A stretch of 32,122 nt of DNA from Clostridiales bacterium (GCA_019416265.1 DXXQ01000186.1:1-32122); one strand, 5' to 3'; shown: positions 1 through 7,880, numbered from the stretch's first letter. A program made the numbers and translations. The notes: generated by a model from the letters alone, not told the origin.

Positions 1-425
1 CTTATAAGGAAAACACACAGCGTTGCAATTCTTGCTCTCTTTCCATATCTTTCTTTTTCCTCAAACTCCAATCTTCTGTTCTCGCAGTCCACTGGTGAAA
101 AAAACAGTATCACCAACAAACTTATATGCAATAAAATTAAAAAAGTAAAATCAGAAATTGACACATATTTGATAATCGCAAAAGCGCTCACAGTAATTCC
201 AAAAGAAATTACATAGCAACGTGCCTGTGTATCTGCATGATAGCCACCTGCATATCTTCTGACACCAATAAAACAAAGAAAGAAAACGATGCTTTCTGCA
301 AACATCCCACACATACCACCCAACAAAAAAGTTGCTCCAATGGCGATTGATCTGTCTTTCATTCGTTCCAGTCCATATCGTACGATTTCTTCCTGTTCTT
401 CCGGTGTCATAGATTCCGTAGACAT
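1..425 (-). CDS. agrB: AgrB-like autoinducer-processing membrane peptidase, partial (C-terminus beyond window)
   Basis: AgrB is the integral membrane cysteine peptidase that cleaves the AgrD precursor at its C-terminal side and closes the thiolactone ring. Reading the minus strand from the ATG at 425 gives 141 residues with no stop before the window edge. The family signature is visible: an arginine followed by YAGGYHA, with His63 and Cys70 spaced seven residues apart, the same spacing as the catalytic His77/Cys84 pair I recall from S. aureus AgrB. Hydrophobic segments flank this motif, and a Pro-Val-Asp-Cys motif followed by a charged loop comes near residue 115. The start lies one base after the agrD stop, so the two are almost certainly co-translated. 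Met6 is an alternative start. Confidence 0.9.
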   Translation of the reverse strand, partial: MSTESMTPEEQEEIVRYGLERMKDRSIAIGATFLLGGMCGMFAESIVFFLCFIGVRRYAGGYHADTQARCYVISFGITVSAFAIIKYVSISDFTFLILLHISLLVILFFSPVDCENRRLEFEEKERYGKRARIATLCVFLI

Positions 426-426
426 A

Positions 427-561
427 TCAACATTTGCGAAGCTTCTTTACCGCTTCCGGCACTTTGGGCTGATAGGTAATCCATATACATGCTGCATTTT
501 CTTCTGCTTTTGCAGTCTTCACAGCACACCTTCTCACAAATTCTCTTATTTCTTTTTTCAT
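427..561 (-). CDS. agrD: AgrD-like cyclic thiolactone autoinducer precursor (44 aa)
   Basis: A short gene read directly from the minus strand. It has three typical AgrD parts: a basic amphipathic N-terminal leader (residues 1-20), a core Ala-Ala-Cys25-Ile-Trp-Ile-Thr, and a charged tail Tyr-Gln-Pro-Lys-Val-Pro-Glu followed by Lys-rich residues. The tail matches the PK-x-PE recognition block of known AgrD proteins. By alignment with the C. perfringens core (CLWFT, from memory), the predicted signal is a five-residue thiolactone ring CIWIT closed between Cys25 and Thr29. An AGGAAGG ribosome site lies about nine bases before the ATG. agrB follows one base after the stop, and the sensor kinase and regulator genes lie just upstream in the same direction. 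Confidence 0.9.
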   Translation of the reverse strand: MKKEIREFVRRCAVKTAKAEENAACIWITYQPKVPEAVKKLRKC

Positions 562-596
562 ATCTGTTTTCCTTCCTGTATTTTTTATTTTTTCTG

Positions 597-602
597 ATTA
601 TA
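597..602 (-). promoter_or_regulatory. -10 box of the agrDB promoter
   Basis: A perfect TATAAT on the minus strand, about 35 bases before the agrD start. The region 17-18 bases further upstream is an A-tract with no TTGACA-like -35 box. This pattern fits an activator-dependent promoter and agrees with the LytTR-type repeat just upstream. Confidence 0.7.
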
Positions 603-630
603 ACATAAATTTTTGTTTTTTTTTAATTAT

Positions 631-660
631 GGCGAAATTCACATATATTTGGGCGAAATT
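631..660 (-). promoter_or_regulatory. LytTR-type direct repeat (candidate AgrA operator) upstream of agrDB
   Basis: Two identical 9-bp copies of AATTTCGCC (minus strand) lie at 652-660 and 631-639, separated by 12 bp, so they repeat every 21 bp (two helical turns). LytTR-domain regulators such as AgrA are known to bind 9-bp direct repeats with about this spacing just upstream of weak -35 regions. The neighbouring response regulator carries a LytTR domain, so autoinduction is the simplest reading. Binding itself is inferred. Confidence 0.75.
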
Positions 661-683
661 AGTATTTTAGGAACATTTTGGAG

Positions 684-713
684 TAAAAATATAACGCAGC
701 CTAAGCTGCGCTA
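684..713 (-). terminator. Intrinsic terminator after the agrC-like kinase
   Basis: A 9-bp stem (one G-T pair) with arms at 692-700 and 705-713, a 4-nt loop and a TATTTTTAC tract on the minus strand. It sits 16 bp after the kinase stop and before the agrDB promoter, separating the two transcripts. Confidence 0.7.
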
Positions 714-729
714 CATTCTAAAGTTGTAT

Positions 730-1980
730 TTATTCGTTGACAAACAATTCCACACATACCTGAAAAACACCGTCTTTTTCTTCAATTTCCATGGCACCAT
801 GATATTTCTCCACCATCTTTTGAACATTATTCAAACCAATCCCGTGATTTACGCCTTGCTTTGTCGTCAAATATCTTCCGTTTTCCTTCCACAGTTCATG
901 TTGAAAGCTGTTCTCCACCTCTATCACAAGGATGCCTTTTACATAATTCAGACGAACAGCCAAAAATTTTTCTTCAGAGTCTACAGCAGCCTCTATGGCG
1001 TTATCCATAAGATTCCCTAAAATTACATTCATATCAAACGCAGGAACGTTCATTTTCTCTGGTACTTGTCCCTGATATTCCACCTGTTTCAAACATTGTG
1101 CTGCTTTACTCAAAAAATAATTCAGCAGACTGTCCAGATTTTTATTTCCACTTTTTACCCGTTCTTCCGAATTTTCCATATATTCCCATATTTGGCAAAT
1201 ATAAGCTGTAACTTCCTCGCATTGCCACTGTTGCGCAAGATTCGCCAACACAGCCAGATGATTCTTCATATCATGGCGAACATATTTTGTCCGTTCTTCC
1301 GATTTCGTCAGTACCTCTAACTGATTAGCATAAATAAGGTTTTGCTTTTCCAGTTCTGCCCTTTCCTCCAATTTCCGGTAAGCCTTCATTAACACTTCAT
1401 ACAGATAAAAAATCAATAAATCAACAAACAAAACACTGATGGACAACAATATGGAAAAATATTTGTTTTGAATCCGACTCAAAAGCAAAATATTTAATTG
1501 AACGATGCTTACTCCACAAATGATTATCAGGATATTCCAGTGCGGTATCTCTGTTTTTTCTTTGTGTTTTTTTAATCGCCTTTCTAACAGAAATTCACAG
1601 ATTGTAACCAGAAAAACCGAAATATAAACAGCCTGTTCAGGATGGCTTTTACTTATGGAATAGTTTTCTAAAATATGAACACCCACAAAATCACAGGCTA
1701 CGCTAATACCATAGATAAGTAATGTTACAAAAAGTTTTTTCTTCCACTTTCCCTCATAGCACGATGCAACTGCATAAATCATCACCAGATTTGTTATCAT
1801 ATTGAGCAGCATGAAATGAAACAGCAGGTAAACTCCGGAAGTCAAAATATAAAACAATCCATAAAAAATGAGTTCTCTTGATTTCTTTGCACTCTTTTCC
1901 TCAAAGAATAAACACATAAACCGATACGTAATATAAACCCGAAATAGATTTGTACTTAATGTGATTATAATACCAGTCAT
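730..1980 (-). CDS. agrC: AgrC-like sensor histidine kinase, GHKL type
   Basis: A 416-residue membrane sensor kinase expected to detect the AgrD-derived peptide outside the cell and phosphorylate the neighbouring response regulator. Residues 1-200 hold about six hydrophobic membrane segments. They are followed by a coiled linker (about 200-230), an H-box RHDMKNHL with the phospho-accepting His236, an N-box GNLMDNAIEA near 322-331, and a glycine-rich HGIGL at 379-383. This is the HATPase_c_5 architecture typical of AgrC/ComD/FsrC kinases. It begins 3 bp after the regulator gene, behind a GGAGGGTAAGG ribosome-binding stretch. Ligand identity is inferred from the adjacent agrD and agrB. Confidence 0.9.
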   Translation of the reverse strand: MTGIIITLSTNLFRVYITYRFMCLFFEEKSAKKSRELIFYGLFYILTSGVYLLFHFMLLNMITNLVMIYAVASCYEGKWKKKLFVTLLIYGISVACDFVGVHILENYSISKSHPEQAVYISVFLVTICEFLLERRLKKHKEKTEIPHWNILIIICGVSIVQLNILLLSRIQNKYFSILLSISVLFVDLLIFYLYEVLMKAYRKLEERAELEKQNLIYANQLEVLTKSEERTKYVRHDMKNHLAVLANLAQQWQCEEVTAYICQIWEYMENSEERVKSGNKNLDSLLNYFLSKAAQCLKQVEYQGQVPEKMNVPAFDMNVILGNLMDNAIEAAVDSEEKFLAVRLNYVKGILVIEVENSFQHELWKENGRYLTTKQGVNHGIGLNNVQKMVEKYHGAMEIEEKDGVFQVCVELFVNE

Positions 1981-1983
1981 ACT

Positions 1984-2703
1984 TTACCTTACCCTCCGTG
2001 CCCGCCTTACAGCGTACGCCCGTACTTCTTTGCGGTATGGCTGACTAATAGGTAGCACCGTCCCGTCCTGCAACTTCACAGCCTGGGAAGTACATTCCAG
2101 CACATAATCAAAATTCACTAGATAGGATTGATGAATCTGTACAAAATTTCCCGGAACACATTTTACCACGTCCTTAAGCTTCCCGTTATAAATACGTTCT
2201 TCTGCCTTTAATATTACATGAACACTCTTATTTTGACTGCTGAAATAGCAGATGTCCTTAAACGGCACTTTAAAATATAAGCCTTTGACATAATACTCAA
2301 ATAACCCATTCCTTTTTTCGCTCAAAACCTCAATGTACTCCATAGTTTCACTGAGTTTTTCATGTTTCAAAGGCTTTATCAAAAAGGCAATCGGCTGCAT
2401 TCGGAACAACTCCATAGCATAGCTGCTATCCGCAGAAATATACACGATTTTTGTCTCATAGTTATCGAGCTTTTCTCGGATAAAATTCCCCACCTGGATT
2501 CCATCTGTTGTATTCAAATTAATGTCCAGAAACAGCGCGTCTAAAGTGTCGTTTCCTTTTTCCAGAAAATTACACAGTTCTTCTCCCGTATACCACACAT
2601 GAACATCCAAGGCAAGTTGCCGTTCCTTTCCATAATGCATCAGCATTTTTTCTAAAATGGAACAACTTTCCCTGTTGTCATCACAAATTCCAATACAAAG
2701 CAT
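1984..2703 (-). CDS. agrA: AgrA-like LytTR response regulator
   Basis: A 239-residue DNA-binding response regulator. Residues 1-125 form a receiver domain with acidic Asp8/Asp9, the probable phosphorylation site Asp60 (LFLDIN) and a conserved Lys in FLIKPL near 107. The C-terminal third is a LytTR domain with the typical IHQSYLVN and ISQPYRKEV motifs. A GGGGAGG ribosome site precedes the ATG. It is the first gene of the two-component operon, and its likely target is the 9-bp direct repeat at 631-660 before agrDB. Unlike the classical order, the regulator and kinase precede agrD and agrB here. Confidence 0.9.
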   Translation of the reverse strand: MLCIGICDDNRESCSILEKMLMHYGKERQLALDVHVWYTGEELCNFLEKGNDTLDALFLDINLNTTDGIQVGNFIREKLDNYETKIVYISADSSYAMELFRMQPIAFLIKPLKHEKLSETMEYIEVLSEKRNGLFEYYVKGLYFKVPFKDICYFSSQNKSVHVILKAEERIYNGKLKDVVKCVPGNFVQIHQSYLVNFDYVLECTSQAVKLQDGTVLPISQPYRKEVRAYAVRRARRVR

Positions 2704-2733
2704 AAAATCCTCCCCAAAACTTTCTCTATTTTT

Positions 2734-2762
2734 ATTTTAAAATAAACTTCCAGACGATACAA
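2734..2762 (-). promoter_or_regulatory. Probable sigma-A promoter of the agrA-agrC operon
   Basis: Minus-strand TTGTAT (2757-2762), a 17-bp spacer and TAAAAT (2734-2739), about 30 bp before the response-regulator start. No LytTR repeat like the agrDB one was noticed here. The surrounding sequence is very AT-rich, which raises the chance of a false hit. Confidence 0.5.
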
Positions 2763-2852
2763 TGTTTTTTGTTTTTTATTTTTTGAGCCTTTTCCATGTA
2801 TCCTTTTTTCAAATCAAAAAATGAATCATCTCCTGTACCTGCGAACTCAAGA

Positions 2853-3428
2853 TTAATTTTCCGGCTGAGATAATCTGCTTTTTGTCCTGCTTACCTGCTT
2901 GCAATAGGAGACTAATAATTTCCAGCTTCCTATTCCAATCAGGAATAAAATCACTCCTGTAAGAATTGATAAAAAGAACACCGGAATTGGACTCAAGGCA
3001 GCATCGCCAAACTGGAAGCCAATCGCTTCCACAAAGGGAAGATTCAGATGCAGCACATAATCCACCAATTTGATAACTCCCAAAACCGGAGTGACAGCGC
3101 CGCATAAAAGGAATGTTGGCGCAATCACTGCCAGACAGGGAATCACGATCAGACCGGAGAATCCTACAAGGCTGTAAAAAGCGCAAATAATCAAAAAACG
3201 TTTCCAGCTAAATCCGCTTTCTCTTGAAAGTAAATCCCCAAGATATGCTTTTGCCAGATCCTTGGGATTACCTAATCTTTTTAAAATCTGCTCTGTAGAT
3301 AGCTTTTCTCCTTCCATTTCGAGGATAGAACTTTTGATTTCTTTCACAATGTCAACTCGCTCAGAAGTTGGAAGCGGTTTTAAACATTTATCAACCGTAT
3401 TTAAGTATTTTTCTAATCTTGTTTCCAT
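2853..3428 (-). CDS. HAAS-domain (DUF1700-like) membrane protein, PadR partner
   Basis: A 191-residue protein. Residues 1-70 form a soluble helical domain with the pattern LEKYLNTVDKCLKPLP and LGNPKDLAKAYL, recognisable as the HAAS/DUF1700 domain. About four hydrophobic membrane segments follow (near 75-100, 100-122 and 145-170). Such proteins are commonly encoded directly after PadR repressors and are thought to be membrane partners in envelope-stress-type signalling. Here the gene starts 4 bp after the padR stop, consistent with translational coupling. No catalytic motif is visible, so its precise role is unknown. Confidence 0.75.
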   Translation of the reverse strand: METRLEKYLNTVDKCLKPLPTSERVDIVKEIKSSILEMEGEKLSTEQILKRLGNPKDLAKAYLGDLLSRESGFSWKRFLIICAFYSLVGFSGLIVIPCLAVIAPTFLLCGAVTPVLGVIKLVDYVLHLNLPFVEAIGFQFGDAALSPIPVFFLSILTGVILFLIGIGSWKLLVSYCKQVSRTKSRLSQPEN

Positions 3429-3432
3429 AATC

Positions 3433-3765
3433 TTACTCTCCTTTCAGATCAGATATAGCATCCAATAAATTTTTCCACTCCGTGTTCATGGCTTCCAGGT
3501 ATTCCTTTCCCTCATCTGTCAGGGAATAATACTTTCGCGGCGGCAGCCCTTCCGCAGAATCCTTCCAGGTGGACTGTAAAAAATTCTCCTTCTGCAGTCT
3601 CCTGAGCAAAGGGTACACGGTACTTTCTGTGGAAGCGATCATGGGATACTGACTCAGTTCCTGCAAAATCTCATATCCATAATAAACTTTTTTATCCAGC
3701 ATAAGTAAGATACAATACTCCAATGTTCCGCGCACAATCTGCGATTTCCATTTGTCCAGATTCAT
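3433..3765 (-). CDS. PadR-family transcriptional repressor
   Basis: A 110-residue winged-helix regulator. The start at 3765 (MNLDKWKSQIVRG) is chosen because an ideal GGGAGGTGG ribosome site lies just upstream and because PadR proteins of this subfamily begin this way; the frame stays open further upstream without a good site. The conserved PadR core is present: the GTLEYCILLML helix, YGYEI, the TESTVYPLLRRL recognition helix, the wing with PRKYYSLT, and a C-terminal dimer helix. The gene precedes a HAAS-domain membrane protein, the usual pairing. A dyad overlapping its own promoter suggests autorepression. Confidence 0.9.
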   Translation of the reverse strand: MNLDKWKSQIVRGTLEYCILLMLDKKVYYGYEILQELSQYPMIASTESTVYPLLRRLQKENFLQSTWKDSAEGLPPRKYYSLTDEGKEYLEAMNTEWKNLLDAISDLKGE

Positions 3766-3796
3766 CTGTCCCACCTCCCTTGCTTTCCTTATATAC

Positions 3797-3825
3797 ATCG
3801 TACTACACAGTACATTGTTTGTCAA
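3797..3825 (-). promoter_or_regulatory. padR promoter with overlapping dyad operator
   Basis: Minus strand: TTGACA (3820-3825), a 17-bp spacer and TACGAT (3797-3802). The spacer holds the perfect inverted repeat GTACT-N4-AGTAC (3800-3813), within a longer ATGTACT...AGTACgAT arrangement that resembles PadR-type operators. A repressor bound here would block the promoter, so autoregulation is likely. Confidence 0.65.
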
Positions 3826-3850
3826 TAGTATATTTGTTTTAAACAGCACA

Positions 3851-3882
3851 AAAGCAGCAAAGAGAATTTTTTCTCCTGCTGC
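3851..3882 (-). terminator. Stem-loop terminator after the DUF454 gene
   Basis: An interrupted stem pairs GCAGCA (3854-3859) with TGCTGC (3877-3882) and GAGAA (3862-3866) with TTCTC (3871-3875) around a 4-nt loop. On the minus strand it is followed by CTTTTG. It begins eight bases after the DUF454 stop. The U-tract is short, so efficiency is uncertain. Confidence 0.55.
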
Positions 3883-3889
3883 CAATGCC

Positions 3890-4282
3890 TTACATTTCAA
3901 GCATATCTGTCTTAACGCAAAAAATGAAATATACAATATGAAAAAGCCATATACCACCGAGAATCGCGCATGGAATATACAGTTCTTTTGCAAACATAAA
4001 CGAAAACCCGAGAAGCATCAGCAATGTCACTGTGAGCATCACTTTCATTTTTGTTTTCCTTGTCATTCCCTGGCCTTTCACGTAGGGCTCCAGATTATTT
4101 CTGTAAAGCTTTGTACCTATAAACCACCTGTGGAGCCGCCTGGAGCTTTTCCCGAAACAAAACGCAGCCAGCATTAAAAACGGAATTGTCGGTAGCATAG
4201 GAAGAATCACCCCGGCCGCGCCAAGGCTAAGTCCCAGGAATCCAAGGACCATCCATAAAATCCTTTTGATTTTGATTTTCAT
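3890..4282 (-). CDS. DUF454 (YbaN-like) small inner-membrane protein
   Basis: A 130-residue membrane protein of the YbaN/DUF454 family. The start at 4282 is supported by an AAGGAG site. The family pattern is clear: an N-terminal helix followed by GLSLGAAGVILPMLPTIPFLMLAAFCFGKSS (shown here only to identify the region, residues about 17-47), a basic stretch with RRLHRWF, and two further hydrophobic helices near 85-120. Molecular function is not established for this family. It begins 46 bp after the ABC transporter pair and is probably co-transcribed with it, so a role in the same membrane process is possible. A hairpin follows its stop. Confidence 0.85.
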   Translation of the reverse strand: MKIKIKRILWMVLGFLGLSLGAAGVILPMLPTIPFLMLAAFCFGKSSRRLHRWFIGTKLYRNNLEPYVKGQGMTRKTKMKVMLTVTLLMLLGFSFMFAKELYIPCAILGGIWLFHIVYFIFCVKTDMLEM

Positions 4283-4328
4283 TCTATCTCCTTCTCTGCA
4301 TAGACACCGCCTGTTTTCCCATGCTCTC

Positions 4329-6023
4329 CTACTTTTCTTTCTGCTCATACATATGTCCTTTCTCCACGCGGTAAATCCTATCTGCGATCGCCATGGTTGA
4401 TTCTCGGTGGGAAACAAGAATAATACTCTTTTTGTTCTTCTGTTCCTTCAGCGCTTTCAGAATCATTCCTTCATTGATACTGTCCACATTGCTTGTTGGT
4501 TCGTCAAGAAGAATCAGTTCACTTCCTCTCAAAAATGCCCTTGCAAGGCCGAGACGTTGTTTTTCACCCGCAGACAGATTGTCTCCCAGAGCCCCCACCT
4601 TCGTCTTATATCCGTCTGGGAGGGACATGATAAGGTCATGGATTGAGGCAAGCCTGCACGCTCTTTCCATCTCCTCATAGGAGGCATCTGCCTTTGCAAT
4701 GCCAAGATTCCCCTCTATGGTGTCCTCAAACAGATATGTTGTCTGGCTTACCATGGTTACATTGTCAAGCAGACTGTTGCTGTCAATGGTGTCAATATCC
4801 ATATCATTGTATAAAATTTCTCCATGGCTTTTTTGCCAGAAGCGAAGCAGGAGCTTTAGAAACGTTGATTTTCCGCATCCTGACTCCCCTACAATTCCAA
4901 CAATCTCCCCTTTTCGGGCATACATACAGATATCCTGCAGTACCTTCGCCTGTCCGTCATAGGAAAAGGATAAATCTTTTACTTCCAAATGATCGTAAAT
5001 CATCTTTTCCCCGTTTTTTACAGGTGTTACGGCAGGCGTCTCCGCCAGAAGGTCAAGCACCCGGTCACCGGATGCAAATGTCTGTGTAAGGTTTCCAGGC
5101 AGAGCCGAAATCGCGATAACCGGGCCAAAGGAACCGAATACAGCGGCAACACCGATGATCATTCTTCCTGCCGTAAGCATCCCCTCTGTCACAAGAAAAA
5201 TGCCTGCTGCCAGCGTAAGCACAATAAAGAAGGAAACAAGAAGCTCCGTTGCAGCCCCCGCCCTCGTCGTTCCCTGCTTCATTTTTTTTGTTTCCTGAAG
5301 AAGAAGCAAAGAGCGGGCGTTGACTTCTTTTTTTCGTTCCTCGCCGGCATTGTTCAGAACAATATCCTTAATCCCCTTAATACTGTCAAGAAAATAGGCA
5401 TGAAAGGAAGCAAACTCCCGGCGGTATTTCACCCCGGATTCTTTAAGTCGTCCGGAGGAAATTACCGGAACTGCAATTCCGATAACAGCAAATCCCATAA
5501 GAGCAATCCCGGCAAGATACCAGCTGGAGAAAAATCCTGTAAAAAGAAATACCAGCAGGGAAACAAGAACTGCAATGCAGATGGGTGAAATCGTGTGAGC
5601 ATAAAAAACCTCAAGGGTTTCTATATCGGAGGTGATCATTGCGATGATCGCTCCCTTTTTCTTACTCTCCAGCTTCGCCGGACAAAGGGTACGAAGTGCG
5701 CCAAAAATTTTGTCACGGAGCACAGCGAGCAGCCGAAATGCAATATAATGGTTACTGTATTGTTCAAAATACCGCAGGATTCCCCGAAGTACACCGCAGG
5801 CGATCACCAGCGCAATGATCATCCCATAGGAAAGAGCCATCGGTTCCCCAAGCGCTTTTGCGATACCTGCGGCGCCAAACAGCGTAACTCCCATGGCACA
5901 CAAAAAACCTGCAGCGCCGTTTAAAACAGCAAGAATCATAAGATAGCCAAGACTTCCAAGAAGGGCGATAAGACTTGCCATAATTTTTATCCCGCTTCTG
6001 CGGGAACTGTTTTTTCTGCTCAT
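4329..6023 (-). CDS. ABC exporter half-transporter, CydC-like subunit
   Basis: A 564-residue fused membrane-ATPase subunit of the exporter type. Residues 15-300 carry the six-helix transmembrane domain. The nucleotide-binding domain follows, with Walker A GESGCGKST (379-387), signature LSAGE (483-487), Walker B LILLDEP (503-509) and an SHR switch histidine near 541. The start overlaps the stop of the upstream half-transporter by ATGA, so the two very likely form a heterodimer. The overall layout resembles the CydDC thiol exporter. Other heterodimeric exporter-fold pairs include siderophore importers, so the substrate cannot be assigned. No cytochrome bd genes are present in the window. Confidence 0.85.
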   Translation of the reverse strand: MSRKNSSRRSGIKIMASLIALLGSLGYLMILAVLNGAAGFLCAMGVTLFGAAGIAKALGEPMALSYGMIIALVIACGVLRGILRYFEQYSNHYIAFRLLAVLRDKIFGALRTLCPAKLESKKKGAIIAMITSDIETLEVFYAHTISPICIAVLVSLLVFLFTGFFSSWYLAGIALMGFAVIGIAVPVISSGRLKESGVKYRREFASFHAYFLDSIKGIKDIVLNNAGEERKKEVNARSLLLLQETKKMKQGTTRAGAATELLVSFFIVLTLAAGIFLVTEGMLTAGRMIIGVAAVFGSFGPVIAISALPGNLTQTFASGDRVLDLLAETPAVTPVKNGEKMIYDHLEVKDLSFSYDGQAKVLQDICMYARKGEIVGIVGESGCGKSTFLKLLLRFWQKSHGEILYNDMDIDTIDSNSLLDNVTMVSQTTYLFEDTIEGNLGIAKADASYEEMERACRLASIHDLIMSLPDGYKTKVGALGDNLSAGEKQRLGLARAFLRGSELILLDEPTSNVDSINEGMILKALKEQKNKKSIILVSHRESTMAIADRIYRVEKGHMYEQKEK

Positions 6024-7759
6024 GCTTCCACCTCCGTATATCCTTCTTCCAATTTTTTCTGTGCTGTGTAAATCCCGGCATAACCGCCGCCTGTGCGCAT
6101 CAGCTCCTCATGCGTACCACTTTCTTTTACTTCTCCCGCTTCCATGTAATAAATGAAATCCGAAGACAGGACATTTGCAAAGCGGTGGGAAATAACAATC
6201 ACTGCCTTTTTCCTGGAAAGTTTCTTTATATTTTCCATAATGATGGCTTCACTTTCCATATCAATATTGCTGGTAGCCTCATCAAACACATAAATATCCT
6301 TATCTGCCGCAAGATTCACTGCAAGGGCAAGCCTCTGCTTTTGTCCGCCTGAAATGTTTGCCCCCTCCTCTGTGATAATCTTGTCAAGACCACCGTTTTT
6401 CCTAATAAAATCCTCAAGGTTCACAAGGGCAAGGGCAGTATAAATTTCCTCGTCTGTCACTTTTTTATTGGCAAGCTTAAAATTCTCCCTCACTGTTTCG
6501 TTGAAAAGATAGGTGTTATAGCTTACTGCTGCAAGATGGCTGTAATAGGACTCTCTGGAGAGGCTTTCCAGGTTTTTCCCGCCAATACTCACCTTTCCTT
6601 TTTGCGGTCTGAGCGCTCCCAGAAGCATGTTGACTGCTGTTGATTTTCCGCATCCCGATTCTCCTACAATGGCTGTCATTCCTGTTTTCGGAAAAATCAT
6701 GGACACATCTTTCAGTACCTCGCGCTTTCCATCATAGGAAAACGTAACCTGCTCCATTCTCAGTTCTGTATCTGTCACAGTTTCCTTCCCCCAGACTGAA
6801 TCTTCCTGTTCCAGGAGGGAAATGATTTTATTTCCGGCAGAAGCACCGTTCATTGCAATGTGAAACGCAGATCCAAAGGCGCGCAGCGGCAGGAAAAATT
6901 CTGCTGCCACTAAAATGAGAAACAGTGCTTCCACAGGGGAAAGTCCCCACTTCTGAACAGACAGAAGCGCCACACTGATTCCAATCCCGGCGCCGCCGTA
7001 TGCCACAAGATCCATAATGGTAGTGCTTGCAAGCTGCATCACCAAAACCTTCATTGTAATCCTGCGAAATTCTTCACTTGTCTCCCTCATTTTTCTGTGC
7101 TGTGCCTCGTCAGCCCTGAAAATTTTTAATTCCTTTAATCCCTGTACACTATCCAGAAAAAAATCTCCCATGGATGTGTACTTGCCCCAGTATTTTGCAA
7201 ATACCTTTTTTGCATATTTCGATACGGCAATAATCGAAACCGGAATCAGCGGTACACAGCAAAGGAGGACGATTGCCACTCTCCATGCAATCCCTGCTGT
7301 GATCACAAACAGAACAAAGGGTGCCAACATGGCATAAAAGAACTGCGGAATATAAACAGAATAGTATAAATCCAGCTGTTCCACCCCCTCCATTGCCACC
7401 TGGGTCAGACCCGCCATACTCATTTCGTCAATAGAACGGGCACCAAGCCTCACAATTTTGTTATAGACCTGTTCGCGCAGTTTTTTCTTAGCCCTTCTGC
7501 CAATCAGATCTTTAAGATTTCCGGAAAGGCGGGATGTGAGGTAACGCACGCCAATTCCAGCCGCTGCCCAGATGGCAGGAGGGACAAAAACGGCTGCTCC
7601 GCCACTGTATGTCTCATAATAGACAGCAAGCTCAATTGCCCGGCAAATGCTGGCTGTAACAGTTATGTTCGCCAAAAGCCCAATCAGCATGAGCACAACC
7701 GTATAAAAAATATATTTTTTGTCCTCTCCCAACAGTCGAAGCAGTTTCTTATCTATCAT
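6020..7759 (-). CDS. ABC exporter half-transporter, CydD-like subunit
   Basis: A 579-residue partner of the downstream half-transporter. The transmembrane domain spans about residues 15-300. The ATPase domain has Walker A GESGCGKST (366-374), signature ISGGQ (469-473), Walker B IYVFDEA (489-495) and a C-terminal SHRF switch near 524. Both subunits keep a signature motif and a Walker B glutamate, so neither looks like a degenerate ATPase. An AAGGAG site precedes the ATG at 7759. It is first in a three-gene unit with the second half-transporter and the DUF454 protein. The promoter region carries two TTAG-N6-CTAA dyads, hinting at metal-responsive control (inference). Confidence 0.85.
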   Translation of the reverse strand: MIDKKLLRLLGEDKKYIFYTVVLMLIGLLANITVTASICRAIELAVYYETYSGGAAVFVPPAIWAAAGIGVRYLTSRLSGNLKDLIGRRAKKKLREQVYNKIVRLGARSIDEMSMAGLTQVAMEGVEQLDLYYSVYIPQFFYAMLAPFVLFVITAGIAWRVAIVLLCCVPLIPVSIIAVSKYAKKVFAKYWGKYTSMGDFFLDSVQGLKELKIFRADEAQHRKMRETSEEFRRITMKVLVMQLASTTIMDLVAYGGAGIGISVALLSVQKWGLSPVEALFLILVAAEFFLPLRAFGSAFHIAMNGASAGNKIISLLEQEDSVWGKETVTDTELRMEQVTFSYDGKREVLKDVSMIFPKTGMTAIVGESGCGKSTAVNMLLGALRPQKGKVSIGGKNLESLSRESYYSHLAAVSYNTYLFNETVRENFKLANKKVTDEEIYTALALVNLEDFIRKNGGLDKIITEEGANISGGQKQRLALAVNLAADKDIYVFDEATSNIDMESEAIIMENIKKLSRKKAVIVISHRFANVLSSDFIYYMEAGEVKESGTHEELMRTGGGYAGIYTAQKKLEEGYTEVEA

Positions 7760-7807
7760 ACTTTGTTCTCCTTTTTCTTCTATTCTGTAGTTCTTATTTA
7801 CCGAAAG

Positions 7808-7870
7808 TTAGTTTATGCTAACCATTTTGTCAAATAATGCGATGGCTCCCCTTTAGTTAGCCATCGCTAA
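7808..7870 (-). promoter_or_regulatory. Two TTAG-N6-CTAA dyads and a hairpin in the ABC operon leader
   Basis: TTAGTTTATGCTAA (7808-7821) and TTAGCCATCGCTAA (7857-7870) share the inverted half-sites TTAG and CTAA with a six-base centre. The form resembles the cores of DtxR/IdeR-type iron or manganese operators. The second copy also forms one arm of a perfect 9-bp stem (7839-7847 with 7859-7867), which on the minus strand is followed by ATTATTT and could act as an attenuator. The assignment to a metal regulator is inference. Confidence 0.5.
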
Positions 7871-7880
7871 TCACCTGGTG

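Noticed and set aside
3766..3993. Extended N-terminus of the PadR protein
   Set aside because: The upstream frame is open but crosses the promoter and operator; the ATG at 3765 has an ideal ribosome site and the expected family start.
4329..7759. Firm assignment as cydD/cydC
   Set aside because: The architecture fits, but there are no cytochrome bd genes, and other heterodimeric exporter-fold systems look alike; the names were therefore not used as gene symbols.
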